A DNA stretch of 64,000 bases. Source: Halictus rubicundus. Lineage: Eukaryota > Arthropoda > Insecta > Hymenoptera > Halictidae. The notes under the pieces are model-generated. The model saw only the letters and a list, made by a program, of their open reading frames with translations, ran no database searches and was not told where the DNA came from. The stretch covers positions 16,285,943-16,349,942 of the forward strand of contig NC_135150.1 in assembly GCF_050948215.1 (NCBI RefSeq), written 5' to 3'. A program made the translations under genes and the position numbers. The first letter of the stretch is position 1. Each line of letters starts with the position of its first letter. Shown piece after piece: positions 1 to 11,087 of this stretch.

Positions 1-134
1 CCGTAAAAGAAATAGTTGGATGTAATTAAGAAATACCATGAGAGAGATCTAAACCATGGTAAACCATGAATTCTGTAGACAGCATATCCAATGTTAATAA
101 TTTCTTGGAAACATTTAACTTGTACAACGAGCGT
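1..134 (-). CDS. CdsA: CdsA coding exon 4 (partial, runs off left edge)
   Basis: Continuation of the CDP-diacylglycerol synthase gene. After an acceptor ending in AATAG the exon opens in phase 0 and reads TLVVQVKCFQEIINIGYAVY, then a segment with RIHGLPWFRSLSWYF and LITSNYFFYG, where the window ends. The VQVKCFQEII and WYFL..SNYFFYG segments are typical of eukaryotic CDS enzymes between the first and second membrane helices. The catalytic C-terminal signature is outside the window. Residues about 89-132 of the predicted protein. Confidence 0.92.
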
Positions 135-208
135 CTATTGAAATATATGAAGACATATAATATTTCCTTATGAATTACATCGTACAATTAGCAGAAAAAA
201 AAACTTAC

Positions 209-305
209 TGTAGCCATCAGTGCTAATGGTCCAATATAAATAATTCCACAAAATCCAATAATCATAAAGAGTGCAAAAATAGTCCTAATCACCCAGTTTT
301 TCCAG
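209..305 (-). CDS. CdsA: CdsA coding exon 3
   Basis: 97-nt exon bounded by an acceptor (ATATTTCAG) and a donor (ACA then GTAAGT). With two bases carried over from exon 2 it reads RWKNWVIRTIFALFMIIG followed by FCGIIYIGPLALMAT. The RW.NWVIR box followed by a hydrophobic stretch is the family's first transmembrane segment (about residues 57-88). It ends in phase 0, matching exon 4. Confidence 0.93.
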
Positions 306-388
306 CTGAAATATTAAATAATCTTTACAGTATTCAATATATGTATATCATTCGTAAACAACGAAGGTAGTGCATGTGAGAATTTTAC

Positions 389-513
389 CGATCTGATAAG
401 CCGGAAAGGGCTGATTCCAAAATGTGAGGAGTATGATCAGTTCCCTGTGGCAGGCTCTTTGCCAGCTCCTCCACTTCCAACTTTGCGTCATCTTCAGATT
501 CCACATCTTCCTT
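389..513 (-). CDS. CdsA: CdsA coding exon 2
   Basis: 125-nt exon with acceptor TGTATAG and donor CG then GTAAAA. It encodes an acidic cytoplasmic N-terminal tail (KEDVESEDDAKLEVEELAK) followed by LPQGTDHTPHILESALSGLSDR. The GTDHTP.IL..AL block just before the first helix is highly characteristic of insect and vertebrate phosphatidate cytidylyltransferases. Residues about 15-56. Confidence 0.93.
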
Positions 514-1348
514 CTATACAATATAAAACATAAATATCATTTATTAACTTTGCCGCATTAATTATGAGTTTGAAAGAGTTTATACTACTAAATTTTATTA
601 AATTAAAATTAAAAATGAATATAATAAAAATTTGATTATAATATTTAGTTCATAGAGAAAATACAATTAACTACTTATAATTAACGTGACTTTGCTGAAA
701 GAATTTGTATTTATGCAGATTTATATTCATATAAATAACAGAGTGTAAAGTCTAACGAACACCTAAAAGTTTAAGATAACAGCATGTTTCTATTAACATA
801 AAACAATTTCAATCATCCCTAATTATAAAGTGAATATTGCAATTCATAATGAAAATAATATTACTGATAGCACGTAAAACAAATACTTTTTAAACATGTC
901 AATAATATAAGGATTGAATATGTAAATGTTTTTAAGCTTGGAACTTCTTATGTGTCTCATCTTCTAATTAAGATAGCGAATACATCGTATAAATACTATC
1001 AATTAATTAATTAATTAATGTAAAAATACTATTAAAAAATATTTCACCCAGAAGTATAATTATGTATATAAAGAATGTATTTTTGACAAACACCGTATAG
1101 CTAAAGTCGCATTCCTACAGCTATATCATAAAAATAATATTAGTGGCAGATTGCATTGGTGTAATGATTTAGTGTTAGTAGCTGTCATAGTCGTTATTCA
1201 ATTCATTTAATATGTATGTATAACATTGAATATGAAGGTCAACACGCAGTTAATCACAGTGAATTACAGAATGGGAGACACAAACAAACTAGCAAAAAAT
1301 AGTCACGCGGCCTCAATGAAACTTGTAAAATAGGAAAAAACCGTTTAC
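514..1348 (-). other. CdsA intron 1
   Basis: An 835-bp AT-rich intron between the short N-terminal exon and exon 2, with GT and AG ends on the minus strand. It holds a (TTAA)n run near 1000-1018. I see no coding potential and no recognised repeat in it. Confidence 0.8.
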
Positions 1349-1390
1349 CTGATCATCATTGACGACTATTCTCTTGCGAATTTCCGTCAT
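1349..1390 (-). CDS. CdsA: CdsA coding exon 1 (start of phosphatidate cytidylyltransferase)
   Basis: CDP-diacylglycerol synthase condenses phosphatidic acid with CTP to CDP-diacylglycerol, the precursor of phosphatidylinositol, in the ER membrane; the Drosophila gene affects phototransduction through PIP2 regeneration (family knowledge). This exon encodes the 14-residue start MTEIRKRIVVNDDQ and ends in a consensus donor (CAG then GTAAAC), phase 0. The ATG at 1390 is the first in frame and the downstream exons join without a frame break, so the start is well supported. The gene reads leftward and is incomplete. It is divergent to the GFOD-type gene, with about 900 bp between the two starts. 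Confidence 0.85.
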
Positions 1391-2290
1391 GTTTTATTCG
1401 TTGAATAGCTTTACGACACTTACACTTGAATGAAAAACTTAAAGTAAAAAATAGCAAAGTGACCGCTGGTTCATATGGTTCACCTGCATATTTACATATT
1501 TAAATAATTAATTAAATACAACGGACGTGACAAACGGCTATCATCTTTGCGCAATGCAAACTGACAGGTTAGCGCAGGGCACGATCATCGTCGATGTTCG
1601 GTTTATTTCGAGTACCTTCGGAAAATCAATGATAAAAAATGACTGACAAGTGAATGGAAACTAATGACTCGTTCGCAATACGCCACAGTACACTTGTGTC
1701 AAGCAACGGAGTTCATAAAGCGATATACATATGTAAAATAAATGTTATACTTGATGTTAACTTGATGAGACTGTAATTCTGACACACGTATTTTACATAT
1801 TTGAGCACATGTTTTATCGTAATTGAGTTAATAAATTGAAATGCTAAATTTATCATGAAGATACAGATTAAAATATTTGTCGTTATCTGGTGGTATAATT
1901 TATTGTTACTACTGTTTGTTACATTGTAAGTTTATTTTTACTTATTTAAAAATTTTCAGTATAGGATTCTTTCTTACACAGTATTCGTTTTCTGGTTACT
2001 GGTTTATTCTTCTGAGGTAGGGACTTTCATGAAATTTCGCCTTTACAAACTGTAATGTGATGTCAGAGACGAAATCTTTGGTGATGTTCTTACCTGGTTG
2101 TAATATACATACATAGCTTTTGACAATGTTTTGTTTGTTGTGTATACTAAAGATAACAATTAAAGGATATCGATAGAAACGAATACGAAAGTATACGGTA
2201 TAAAAGTATTAAAAGTATTTTTCGACCGAAAGTAAGATTAAATTATTAATATTTGATAAAACTAGCGAGGGGAAAGTTTAAGAATTGAAT
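1391..2290. promoter_or_regulatory. Divergent intergenic region between CdsA and the GFOD-type gene
   Basis: About 900 bp separates the two divergent start codons and must contain both 5' UTRs and promoters. The segment is AT-rich with no long ORF. No clear TATA box or initiator can be assigned by eye. A bidirectional promoter is inferred from the layout only. Confidence 0.5.
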
Positions 2291-2777
2291 ATGACATTGC
2301 CTGGTATTGGAGTTTTTGGTACTGGAAGCATTGTAAGGATTATTATTCCATTTCTGAGAGAGAAAGGCTTTAGGATTGAAGCTATCTGGGGCCGTACATT
2401 GGCAGAAGTATCAGAAGTTGCGACTGACCTAGATATACCGTTTCATACTAGTCGAATAGATGATGTATTGCTCAGGAAGGATGTTGATTTAATCTTTATT
2501 ATGTGCTCTCCCAGCTTGCATGCACAAATTGCAGTGAAAGCGTTAGGCATAGGAAAGCATGTTGTGTGTGATAAACCTGCTGGTTTAAGTCAAAGCGAAG
2601 CTTTAAAAATGGTGCGAGCTGCACAGTATTATCCTTCGTTAATAAGTATTGTCAACCATAGTTTAAGATTTTTGCCAGCATTCGTTGACATGAAAAAGGC
2701 TTTAGAGGAAGGATATTTAGGTGGTGTTGTAACTGTTGTAGAAGTTAGAGTACATATGGGCAGTTTATTACACAATG
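2291..2777 (+). CDS. GFOD: GFOD-type Gfo/Idh/MocA oxidoreductase, exon 1
   Basis: Member of the glucose-fructose oxidoreductase domain-containing (GFOD1/2) group; these are predicted NAD(P)-dependent oxidoreductases whose substrate is not settled. The exon encodes the N-terminal Rossmann fold: beta-strand plus G-x-G-x-x loop GVFGTGSIVR (residues 7-16), IFIMCSPSLHAQIA, and CDKPAG (about 93-98), the family position of the E/DKP motif with the conserved lysine. The start is the ATG at 2291; a TTG two codons upstream is also in frame but is not a credible eukaryotic start. The donor is AATG then GTTTGT, leaving one base. The joined protein is 386 residues, close to the 385-390 of vertebrate GFOD1/2, so the gene looks complete and intact. 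Confidence 0.93.
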
Positions 2778-2854
2778 GTTTGTATTCAAATAAATTATCA
2801 TTCTGAAAAGTATTTTGTACTTTTATACAACTATAATTTTCTATATTTTTATAG

Positions 2855-3528
2855 GATACGATTGGTTGTGCGACGATATAATGGGAGGAGGAATTTTAGC
2901 ATTAGTAGGGAGTCATGTAATAGATTTAATTTTTCATTTGACTGGTCAACACGCCTCCAAAGTACATGCAGTGGTTCGTACTTTCACCCAAACTACAAAG
3001 CATATAAATGGAATAAGGCACGTTACGTCGCCAGACTTTTGTAGTTTTCAAATGGAATTGAGTGGTGGTACATTGGTAACGGTAACCCTAAGCAACCATT
3101 TGCAAGGTCAACTTTCTCAAGAGGTATTAATATGTGGAGGTGGTAATCATCTTCTTGCACGCGGCGGAGATCTATATGGCTACCGTAACGGGCAAGAAGA
3201 AATGTTATATCATGATACAGATGATTTGCAAGATATACCATTTCCTATCACCGATTCCATTCCAAGACCGTATGTCAAGGGACTAAGAAACATGATTTCT
3301 GCATTGAGACAAGCTTTCCAATCTGTTGAAGATAAAAAGGGTTGGGTAAAAGAACCAGTATTTTCTGCATCAACTTTCGAAGATGGCTTGTACGTTCAAG
3401 CAGTCATCGATGCACTGCGACAAAGTAACAAACGACGGGAATGGGTGAAAGTTAATATTTTGACAGAAGAACCAGACCCAAATCCTTTACTGAGTGCAGC
3501 TGTTAGAGCTACAGCAATTTCTATATAA
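2855..3528 (+). CDS. GFOD: GFOD-type Gfo/Idh/MocA oxidoreductase, exon 2
   Basis: The acceptor TTTTTATAG follows a 77-bp intron. The junction restores LLHNGYDWLCDDIMGGGIL, matching the GFOD pattern of an aromatic-W-C-D-(D/E)-x-MGGG stretch. The exon carries the C-terminal alpha/beta domain: GSHVIDLIFHLTG, a substrate-side sheet with FQMELSGGTLVTVTL, and the C-terminal helices ending FEDGLYVQAVIDALRQS. The stop is TAA at 3526-3528. There is no signal peptide in exon 1 to suggest secretion, although vertebrate GFOD2 has been described as extracellular. The frame is intact throughout. Confidence 0.93.
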
Positions 3529-3917
3529 AGCAAACGTTGTACAAAGACTGGTTTATTGTTATACAAACATCTTTAGTGTCACTGATAAATAATCTGCTGA
3601 AGAGAAAAATAATGATTAATCACAAGTTTTATTAAAAAGGTAGCTCTACGTACAAAATGAACATTTATCATTAAATTTAGATCAACTAATTATTTATTTC
3701 ATTCGAGATACTAAAAGTATGGCGATTACATTGTAAATATGTGTATAAATATGTATGAAATTAACAAATTCTTTCATTTGTTTTGACTCATACAATATAG
3801 TGTAACATTTTGACATTCACATTAACAAAACGATGCATGCATTATACAAATACTTATTTATATACTGATAAAACTATTTATGCCTTAGTCCGAGATATAC
3901 AAAGAAATGTCACTGTA

Positions 3918-3923
3918 AATAAA
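3918..3923 (+). terminator. Candidate polyadenylation signal of the GFOD-type gene
   Basis: An AATAAA hexamer about 390 bp after the stop codon, followed by a T-rich stretch. It is the first canonical hexamer seen downstream; another AATAAA occurs near 4031. Assignment is by position only. Confidence 0.4.
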
Positions 3924-5563
3924 ATTTTTTATATTTATATTTAATGTTATCTTATTAATCCATTATTAATTTATTGCACATTGATTTTTATTTAAGGTTT
4001 GTATAGAAATCAATTATACTTAAATGATTGAATAAATTAATACAGAAGCAAATTGAAACAAAGTTGCAATTATTTAACAAAATTCAGAAGGGTTTCCAGA
4101 GATCCTGATATTTCTAGTAGAGGATTTATGAAACAGTCTTCTACTAATGTCGCAAAATTGTTTAAAAATTATGAACGTTTTAAAGATTGAGCTATGATGT
4201 CAGCGAGCGCTGACGTCATCGTTCTTGATACTGCGTGTAGCCTGTGGTTATTACTTCACGACAGACAATAATAGCAATAGCTGTAATGCGTGCTAAAGCT
4301 TTTTCTACGATACAAAAGTACTACTGTAATTAAATTAGTTATCAAGAAATTGATTTCGGTTTATTTGAAAGAATTTACAAAGACTTTTCCAATTCCTTAA
4401 TTGCGTTGCTAGATAGCGCCACCGTTCGCGTTTAACTCATTAAACCATTTATTAAATATTTAACCACTCGTGCACAGCACCATCTGATTTCGTTATTCAA
4501 CGAATTTTCAGCAAAATGGAATAGACAATCTTTACTCTTCGAAATTAGACACGTTGCTATTATATTATGCAACGATACTCAAATAAACAAAGCGTATGTT
4601 TGTACATCGACATACAATTTTACGCGCATCTCCATGCAGCTGCGCACGATTAAAAAGTTGTGAATCGTGGACATAACTGAAAACCAGAACAGAGTAATTT
4701 GGAAAAGGTCACATTGGTCAACGTAAAATTTTATTTTTCATTTGCAAATCTCGCTCGGTTGTTGTGGTCGTTGAACGATTCGATGGAAAGGCGATTAAAA
4801 CCATGCGTATGGTGTTCGTGGGCTGTTCGCGCGTTCTGCGCATCTGGCAGGCAGCGGCGCGCAGCGCGCGCACGCGCAAATTTCACACAGATTCAAAATT
4901 GATCTCGAGCTATCGGTACGCGAAAAGAGGAAAGCGAACGGCATAGACGGAGGTCAAGTTTTCATCATACGCGCGATAGACAGGGTAGCTTTACGGCAAT
5001 TCCCCACGCAGGCGCATATCTGGCTGTAGTCCAAACAATACCTCTGTCCGCTGTCGCGGGCCAGCTATAATAGTAGTACAATTCGTATCGTCATCGCTAC
5101 CGGATACACGATCGGCGATGTTACCAGTTACCATCCGTCGTTACCACTGCCGTCTCGAGCGACCCGAACGTCGAATGAAAACGTAATTCGCGTGTTCTCT
5201 GGCTCGATATTAAACCGGCCGACGGATCGAACTGTGCGGTCGTGCCCGGATTTCAAATTGTCACGGTAGATATCGTTGAAGAAACGGGGAATAACCTCGG
5301 GACCGTTCTCCTCTCGCGTTGCATCTAAGCCCGTGACTATGCTACATTGTCCATCTCCTAATCGATAGACGCGTGAACGTCGATTGCAGCGCTTGGTGTG
5401 GAACAAGTGGTAGTACGGTGCCCTCGTCACTGTTCGTCACTGATCGTCACTACTCGTCACGGGTGCATTATTCGTCGCGGTAGCCACGACAAGATGCGGC
5501 GCTACATCGTGGTGCACAACGTCTTGTCTTCTCGGGCGAATGGTGACCGTGTATAAAGCAGAG
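3924..5563 (+). other. Intergenic region and possible Shab 5' UTR exon
   Basis: 3.9-4.7 kb is AT-rich and holds nothing recognisable. From about 4.8 kb GC content and CpG density rise sharply. The segment ends in a strong donor (AAAGCAGAG then GTAAGTCG, junction after 5563). The Shab coding exon at 18683 begins with an acceptor and a noncoding stretch, so at least one upstream noncoding exon is expected, and this CpG-rich block is the best candidate. The transcription start cannot be placed. Confidence 0.3.
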
Positions 5564-5572
5564 GTAAGTCGC

Positions 5573-5630
5573 TGAGAGAGGGAGAGAGAGAGAGAGTGAG
5601 AGTGAGAGAGAGAGGGAGAGGGAGAGAGAA
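5573..5630 (+). repeat. (GA)n-rich microsatellite
   Basis: Imperfect GAGA tract with GGGAGA and GTGAGA interruptions, starting 10 bp after the candidate donor at 5563. GAGA-factor-like proteins bind such tracts in insects; that role here is only inference. Confidence 0.85.
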
Positions 5631-6329
5631 AAAAAAGAAATATTCGCGCGAGACCGTTGTCGGTACGTTTCTACTGGCTTACATCTATTTCCGTATAGTA
5701 GCCTGCTTCGTTATAGCACGGTGCCGGCACGCGTCAAATACTGTCCCCGAATAACGCGCGTACAGACCCAGATATGTTGAACCTCTCAGCTGCTCGCTCT
5801 TGAATCTGTCAAAAATACACGAGTCTCCACGCGTTCCTCGAAGTCTCACTGAAAAACTCGCTCCGTCGATTGAACATTATGTTCCACGATATTGCGTTCG
5901 TTTATTCGCAAAAACTCGGCATTATGCGCGAGAGCCTCCGTGCTCAATCACAGCACCGAGGTTACCGATTTTATTACAAAATTGCCGTATGTCTATTATC
6001 GGTGTCACTTGACCCTCGAGAGAGCAGAGTAATAATGTCAACTAATGGGAATGGATCAAGACCAGCCAAAGATCAGACTGTCGCACCTGACGGGTTTACA
6101 CAAAATTGGGGGCTGTAACAGCATCTTTCATTCAGAAGAGAGAATCGATAAGGTCTCCAGGTCAGTCTGGGTCAAATTTTACGGCTTACGAAAACAGAAA
6201 CCACCGGACGAAGTAAAGGTCAAGAAAATTGTGCGCTATGTCTGGGAACGGGGTGGTGGGGTTAGGGTATACTAGGTCGAATACAGCAGTGCCTAATAAA
6301 ATCTACTAACACCGTGATGCCTGGTCAAG

Positions 6330-6529
6330 GTAGGGTGAGGGACCCAATTACCGTGTCTATATTAATTGTACTTTTAAAGCATCATGAACATTAAAAAAGA
6401 GATATATAACCTACACATTAACTGATTTTAATGGAAATAATGTAATATTCATTACGCTTTAAAAATACGTATGATTGATATAAGCACGGTAATTGGCACC
6501 CCCACAGTAATTGGTTCCCTTACCCTACG
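6330..6529. mobile_element. MITE, CAATTAC-inverted-repeat family, copy 1
   Basis: Ends are inverted: left GTAGGGTGAGGGACCCAATT, right the complement of GTAGGGTAAGGGAACCAATT. The body is an AT-rich palindrome in which 'agcat(c/a)atgaa(c/t)att' is mirrored by 'attcattacgct'. The same ends and interior occur near 9.5-9.95 kb and 17.8-18.2 kb. No coding capacity. Confidence 0.8.
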
Positions 6530-7524
6530 CATTCTTTAAATCGCGGAAGATATTCGAAAAAGGGGAGCTGTGTTAGAACGCGAGGAATGACGATGATCGT
6601 TCGTGTCACTTTACCTTCGTTTACCTTCTCCACTTTACCACTCTAATCTCCGGTAACGTGACAATGGCACAAGTTGTGCAACAGTGGGGAACAATTGAAT
6701 AAAAGTGTCGATCGTCCGACGGTTCGGCGAGAACGCGCTCGATCCTGAAATGCAGGCCGTAAAATCGTCGCACGTTACTACTGCCTGGTGAGTCTCGTCA
6801 TCCATCTTTACTACTGTCGTCCGCGATCGTACGAACAAATGGTCCGTTCGAAAAGTCGAATCGGTCTCTCTGTGGCCGTCGTGTTGTTTCCCGGATTTCG
6901 ATTCGCGCCCGCGCGCGCGGCGTCATCGGTTTCGGACCCGGGAGATCGTTATTAAAAGCGAAGTACTCGAAACTGGTATTGCGACACTCCGGGGAATATT
7001 TTCGCTAGCCATAGAGCGACGCATTGACGCGCAGCCAAGATCCAGGCCCTGATGCAGCGAAACAATGCACGGACCAGGAGCGTTTAAATAATACACCTTC
7101 GGAATTAATACGCCCGTCGATCCCCGTGCGTTTCCGCCAGGAACACCGTTGCCAACATAACCCACCGGGTCGGGCGACCAGCGCCGATCGAAACGGGCCC
7201 GAACAAAATAACCAGGCATAATAATTCAATCGATAACGAGACCATCGAGCATCACCGGATACCGACTAACCCCGGGAACCGAGGGGGAGGAACCGCTCTG
7301 AAATTTATGCCACGAATAAATGCCGTGCGGCGACATTTAAACGGATACCTCTTTAAAATGTCACGTGAACGGAAAGCTAACGTTCGGCGGATCCTGTCAT
7401 TGTACGCAGAGTCGTTTTCCATGGCATTCCGATCGTTCAACTCGCTTGGACCATGTCCGAAATCGTGGTTCCTTGAACGGCGAGAAATAGACTTTTTTGG
7501 GGGGGGGGGGGTGGAGGGAGAGTA

Positions 7525-7819
7525 CAGGGTGCCCCCGGAAAACTGTGTGCATACTTTAACCCTCGGATGGCGGACCATTTTCAAGACCACTTATGACGTC
7601 GTTCGTCAATTTTTTGAAACGTATTCTTCCAGGTACTTTCTTACTTTCTGTTGCTCCTAGTGTAACAACTGCCAATGTTAATGATTTGCCAGAAACTGAG
7701 CATTAAAATGGCGATTTTTATTCAGGTTAGAACGGACCTCTCGGTTAAACTTGAAAAGAGAGAAAATTAAATGAACTACCAGCTGTTAAAGTCTTTACAC
7801 ATTCTTTTGGGACACCCTG
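7525..7819. mobile_element. MITE, CAGGGTG-ended family, copy 1 (TA-flanked)
   Basis: Inverted ends: CAGGGTGCCCCCGGAAAACT on the left against the complement of CAGGGTGTCCCAAAAGAATG on the right, extending through '(a/t)gtgt..a.actttaac' on each side. TA dinucleotides flank both ends (7523-7524, 7820-7821). Related ends occur at 39000-39353, and lone ends near 9450, 36375, 43660 and 62856. Confidence 0.75.
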
Positions 7820-8112
7820 TATGTTGTAGGGAAACAAGGTCAAGAGTCGCGGGATTAGGGTACATTTCACGGTAATATTGTCACCTTTCTCGGAACTATA
7901 ACGCGTGAACAATTTCAGTTGGCTTGCAATTCTTCGCGCGTACGGTGGCCATTTTTGTTTGCCTCGATCGTAATCACGTTTCCCTTTATTTTGTGGATGT
8001 AAAGATAGAATTTTCATTACAGGGATTGTGCTAACGGGGTAAAGTAGAGGCATGATCGTATATTCGTACCTCGCGCGAAGAAGGAGGAAACAAAAGAAAA
8101 CCGTCTCTTATA

Positions 8113-8517
8113 ATTGGGTTGTCCCGAAAGTTCGTGCCGTTTTTCTGTAGTTGGCATTAGGATAGGTCTGAATATGTCGGAATGATTGAAAACAAAAGGT
8201 ATGTGTACATAGTCTAAAAAGGCGATGTTTCAGGTATTTTTAGAAAAAAGTTTGATTAGGATAGATTCATTTTTGTTGGTTTTATACGTTCTTAAATTAT
8301 ACACAATTCCCATAATGACAAAAACTTTAACTCTTTGGTCGACATAAAAAATCATATTTAAAAGTTCTTCGCCGAAAAACGCAAGTTGCGTGAAAGATGG
8401 AGAAAGATTATGGAACGAAATGGCACTTATAATAATCCAATAAATGTATATCGAAATTTAAACGTACCGCGTTTGAGTTTCCCTTAAAAATCGGTACGAA
8501 CTTTCCGGACAACCCTA
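8113..8517 (+). mobile_element. Mariner deletion derivative, copy 1
   Basis: Terminal repeats TTGGGTTGTCCCGAAAGTTC and complement TTAGGGTTGTCCGGAAAGTT are mariner-like. The interior (about 8310-8460, plus strand) decodes as a transposase C-terminus, NSHNDKNFNSLVDIKNHI, stop, then KFFAEKRKLRERWRKIMERN, aligned with the family's KNFNSLED..HL..FFA and LPE.W.K....NG region. The catalytic domain is gone. The copy at 58778-59289 shares the same internal stop and the same ends. Confidence 0.85.
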
Positions 8518-8536
8518 ACAGATCAGAGAATCCTTG

Positions 8537-8690
8537 AAAGGTGCCGCCAACGCCGAATGTGTTTTCTGTAGCCATTTGCCCCCAGAGTCCACAGGAGAAC
8601 AGCTCCGGTGTTTAGAATGTCAAGATTGGTTCCACGTACACTTGCCGGAATTGATGACGAGGACACAGGCATCGCTTAGCTCTGTGTCGT
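8537..8690 (+). pseudogene. Decayed zinc-finger fragment, probably transposon-derived
   Basis: Reads ANAECVFCSHLPPESTGEQL, then RCLECQDWFHVHLPELMTRT. The C-x2-C ... C-x2-C-x2-W-F-H spacing resembles PHD-like or zinc-ribbon tails of several insect DNA transposases, but the final cysteines are missing and no larger ORF surrounds it. It starts 20 bp after the mariner remnant. Family not assigned. Confidence 0.35.
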
Positions 8691-9473
8691 GTGTAAATAA
8701 TTGCACACCATCTCGCCCCATGCGCGGGGGCATCGCCCTCATTGGCCAAACTTATTTTCTTATACTTCCTGTGTTCGACTTCGGACATTTACTTTAGTAT
8801 TCTTCCATGCACAGAATCTGGCATTATGGTCAGTATTAGTTTTAAAATTGTTGCCAATAAGCACGTTGCTTTGAAATTCTCTGCGTTATCCAGCGTTACG
8901 CTCGGCTGAGTTCACGATCTCAATCCTTATCTAGAGATTGTTCGCGTAATGTGTACACACCTTGCTGTGAATGACCTCTAATACGTTGACTCCCGCGCGC
9001 TCCGCGATGACACAATTCTATGTCCGGGCTAGAAAATCAATTCGTTATTCAGAAAACATGTTTCCTCGAGTTGTGTCACTTGCGTCGCAAAGTGCGCGAC
9101 ACGAATAGTTATAAACATAGACGTTTCATTTGTTTGATCCAAAGTTTGGCCAGATTATAGAGGCGCTGAGAGGTCGAAACTGTGACCATTTGATTTTTCA
9201 ATTTTGGGAACGTGTTCTACTGAAATTACAAGGTTAGTTTGCCGTAAATCTTCTATGCCAAATATGCAATAACGAGCTGTGGTTGTCAGGAATTATAGAG
9301 GAATGAAGCGTTTCATAGTAATTCATTTTTTTAGCAACGAAACTATATGTTTCTACTTAGAGGTTGGGGGGGGGGGGGGATTCTACGGTGCGGTATCATA
9401 AGGTTTCGACTGTTGAGGTTTTCGAGTGTAAGCCTTTGGAGCCTGGTCACCCTGTATGATGGTAGATCCGCGC

Positions 9474-9668
9474 GGTTAGGGTACATTTTTCTATAGAAAC
9501 TTATGCTTGTTTTAAAAGCATAATGAATATTCAAAAAGGGATACTGATTTGAGAGATACTGATACTGATACTGATTGAGATACTGATTTTAATGAAAAAA
9601 ATTTAATATCTCTTTTTTAACATTAGGCACAGTAATTGGTACCCCCACAGTAATTGAGTCCCTTAAAC
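9474..9668. mobile_element. MITE, CAATTAC family, copy 2 (left end damaged)
   Basis: Left side keeps only GGTTAGGGTACA and the internal 'cttgttttaaaagcataatgaat' motif. The right end is intact ('taggcacagtaattggtacc' then 'cccacagtaattgagtccctt'). An ATACTGAT short repeat lies inside. It sits about 35 bp from copy 3. Confidence 0.65.
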
Positions 9669-9701
9669 TAGATTATTGTTTCCTCCCTTAACGATCTGAA
9701 T

Positions 9702-9948
9702 AGGGTAAGGGATCCAATTATATGCTGTGGGGGTACCAATTACTGTGCCTGTATTAATTATACTTGTTTTAAAAGCATAATGAATATTCAAAAAGATATA
9801 TATATATTTATATATTATTTATATATATATTTATCTATTATTTATATATATATATTTATCTATTATTTATATATATATATTTATATACTGCTTTAAAAGT
9901 AAGTATAACTAATATAGGCACAGTAATTGGGTCCCTTACCCTGGATGA
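9702..9948. mobile_element. MITE, CAATTAC family, copy 3 with AT-rich tandem expansion
   Basis: Both ends are intact: left TAGGGTAAGGGATCCAATTA, right complement AGGGTAAGGGACCCAATTAC. The centre (about 9800-9890) is a tandem expansion of a TATCTATTATTTATATATAT-like unit, so this copy is longer than the 6.3-kb one. Confidence 0.8.
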
Positions 9949-10057
9949 AAAATAACCGATCTCCAATTTTTGTTTATTTTCTTACAAGTTTGCCTTTCAC
10001 CCCCGCAATTCTACAAATCCATAAAATCCGCTGTCACGTTCCCCTTCATGTTTCGTA

Positions 10058-10250
10058 TTTGACCTCTTAAGCCCTGTACGCCACTATAGTGGCTTCCGTG
10101 GAAAGCATCAGTTCGAACGGTAACGCCACTATAGTGGCTCTTGTGCCTTCCGCGGCCAGGCGCGCCGTCCCTGGGAGGCAGAGTTGCGGACAAACGCGCC
10201 GTACCTGGGAGACAAAGTTGCGGACGAGCGTGCAGTGTTTAAGAGGTTAA
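10058..10250. mobile_element. TTAA-type MITE with internal palindromes and tandem units
   Basis: Ends (T)TGACCTCTTAAGC and complement TTAACCTCTTAAAC, with TTAA preserved on the right only. The inside has two copies of the perfect 14-bp palindrome GCCACTATAGTGGC (10080-10093, 10125-10138), then two 34-bp tandem units beginning CGCGCCGT(C/A)CCTGGGAG (10161-10194, 10195-10228). Confidence 0.7.
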
Positions 10251-10915
10251 GGATGGAACGTCTATTACGTGAATCGTACATACGAATGGGGTAAAGTGTG
10301 GACGTTATGATCGCGTAGAAATGTCCGAAGAATTTCGAATTGGCAGCGAGTGAATGACAGCGCAAGGGGTCGTTCGTGTTCATCTGGAGCGTTCCTCGGG
10401 AAACCCAAACGGTCACTGGAAGATCGGAACGTTTCGTTTCGCGCAGTTGCTTCCGCCCACGCGGATCGATCTGCGCATAGTAGATACTGAGCCGTACGCG
10501 AGCACGGTCCTCCAGAGGTGCGGGTGTCGAAAAGCTCGTGGAAAGTCGCGTTCGTTGCGGTCCTCCCCGTTCATCTGCTTCGTGGAGATGACATGTGACC
10601 GAACTGTATTTGCGACACGCTGACTGGCTGGGTCACTGCGGCCGGAATGAGATCGATCCTCTTCCCGTCTCGCTCGTCGTCCTCTTCGTGGGAGCGAGTT
10701 CTCGTTTATTCGCCGATAGGGTGCTATCCAGATGGGCTACCGCGTGCGTTCACTTTGCTATCGGTATGTACGAGTATACTTAGATCGGAAGAAACGCCGA
10801 CCGGAAGTGTCGAAAGAACAAGTCATTTCGTAACCCGTGCAGCGATCCCTTCCGCACTATTCGTTCTGCATCCTTTACTATGCTCCGCTAATAGTTGGAA
10901 AGCAGAACGAGACGC

Positions 10916-11087
10916 TTAACACTGAACCAACCATTAAAAGTTTATCTGGTAAATGTTGCCTTATAGAATTGGCAACGCTACATTTATTGAAATTTATTCC
11001 ATTATTTTCCATAAACGAATTTTGACAATTTCAATAACTAGAAGATATAAAATACCAGTCGTTCGTCCGTGCTAGGTTCAGTGTTAA
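10916..11087. mobile_element. TTAA-flanked MITE, TTAACACTRAACC family, copy 1
   Basis: Left end TTAACACTGAACCAACCA, right complement TTAACACTGAACCTAGCACG. TTAA flanks both sides, the hallmark of piggyBac-type insertion. 172 bp, noncoding. A second copy is at 17922-18136. Confidence 0.75.

Noticed and set aside
5128..5430. Open minus-strand frame of 100 codons in a CpG-rich block
   Set aside because: No recognisable domain or splice context; GC-rich regions give long chance frames.
9365..9379. Homopolymer runs (G at 7500 and 9365, C at 15703 and 59860)
   Set aside because: Simple homopolymers; length may also be affected by sequencing error.
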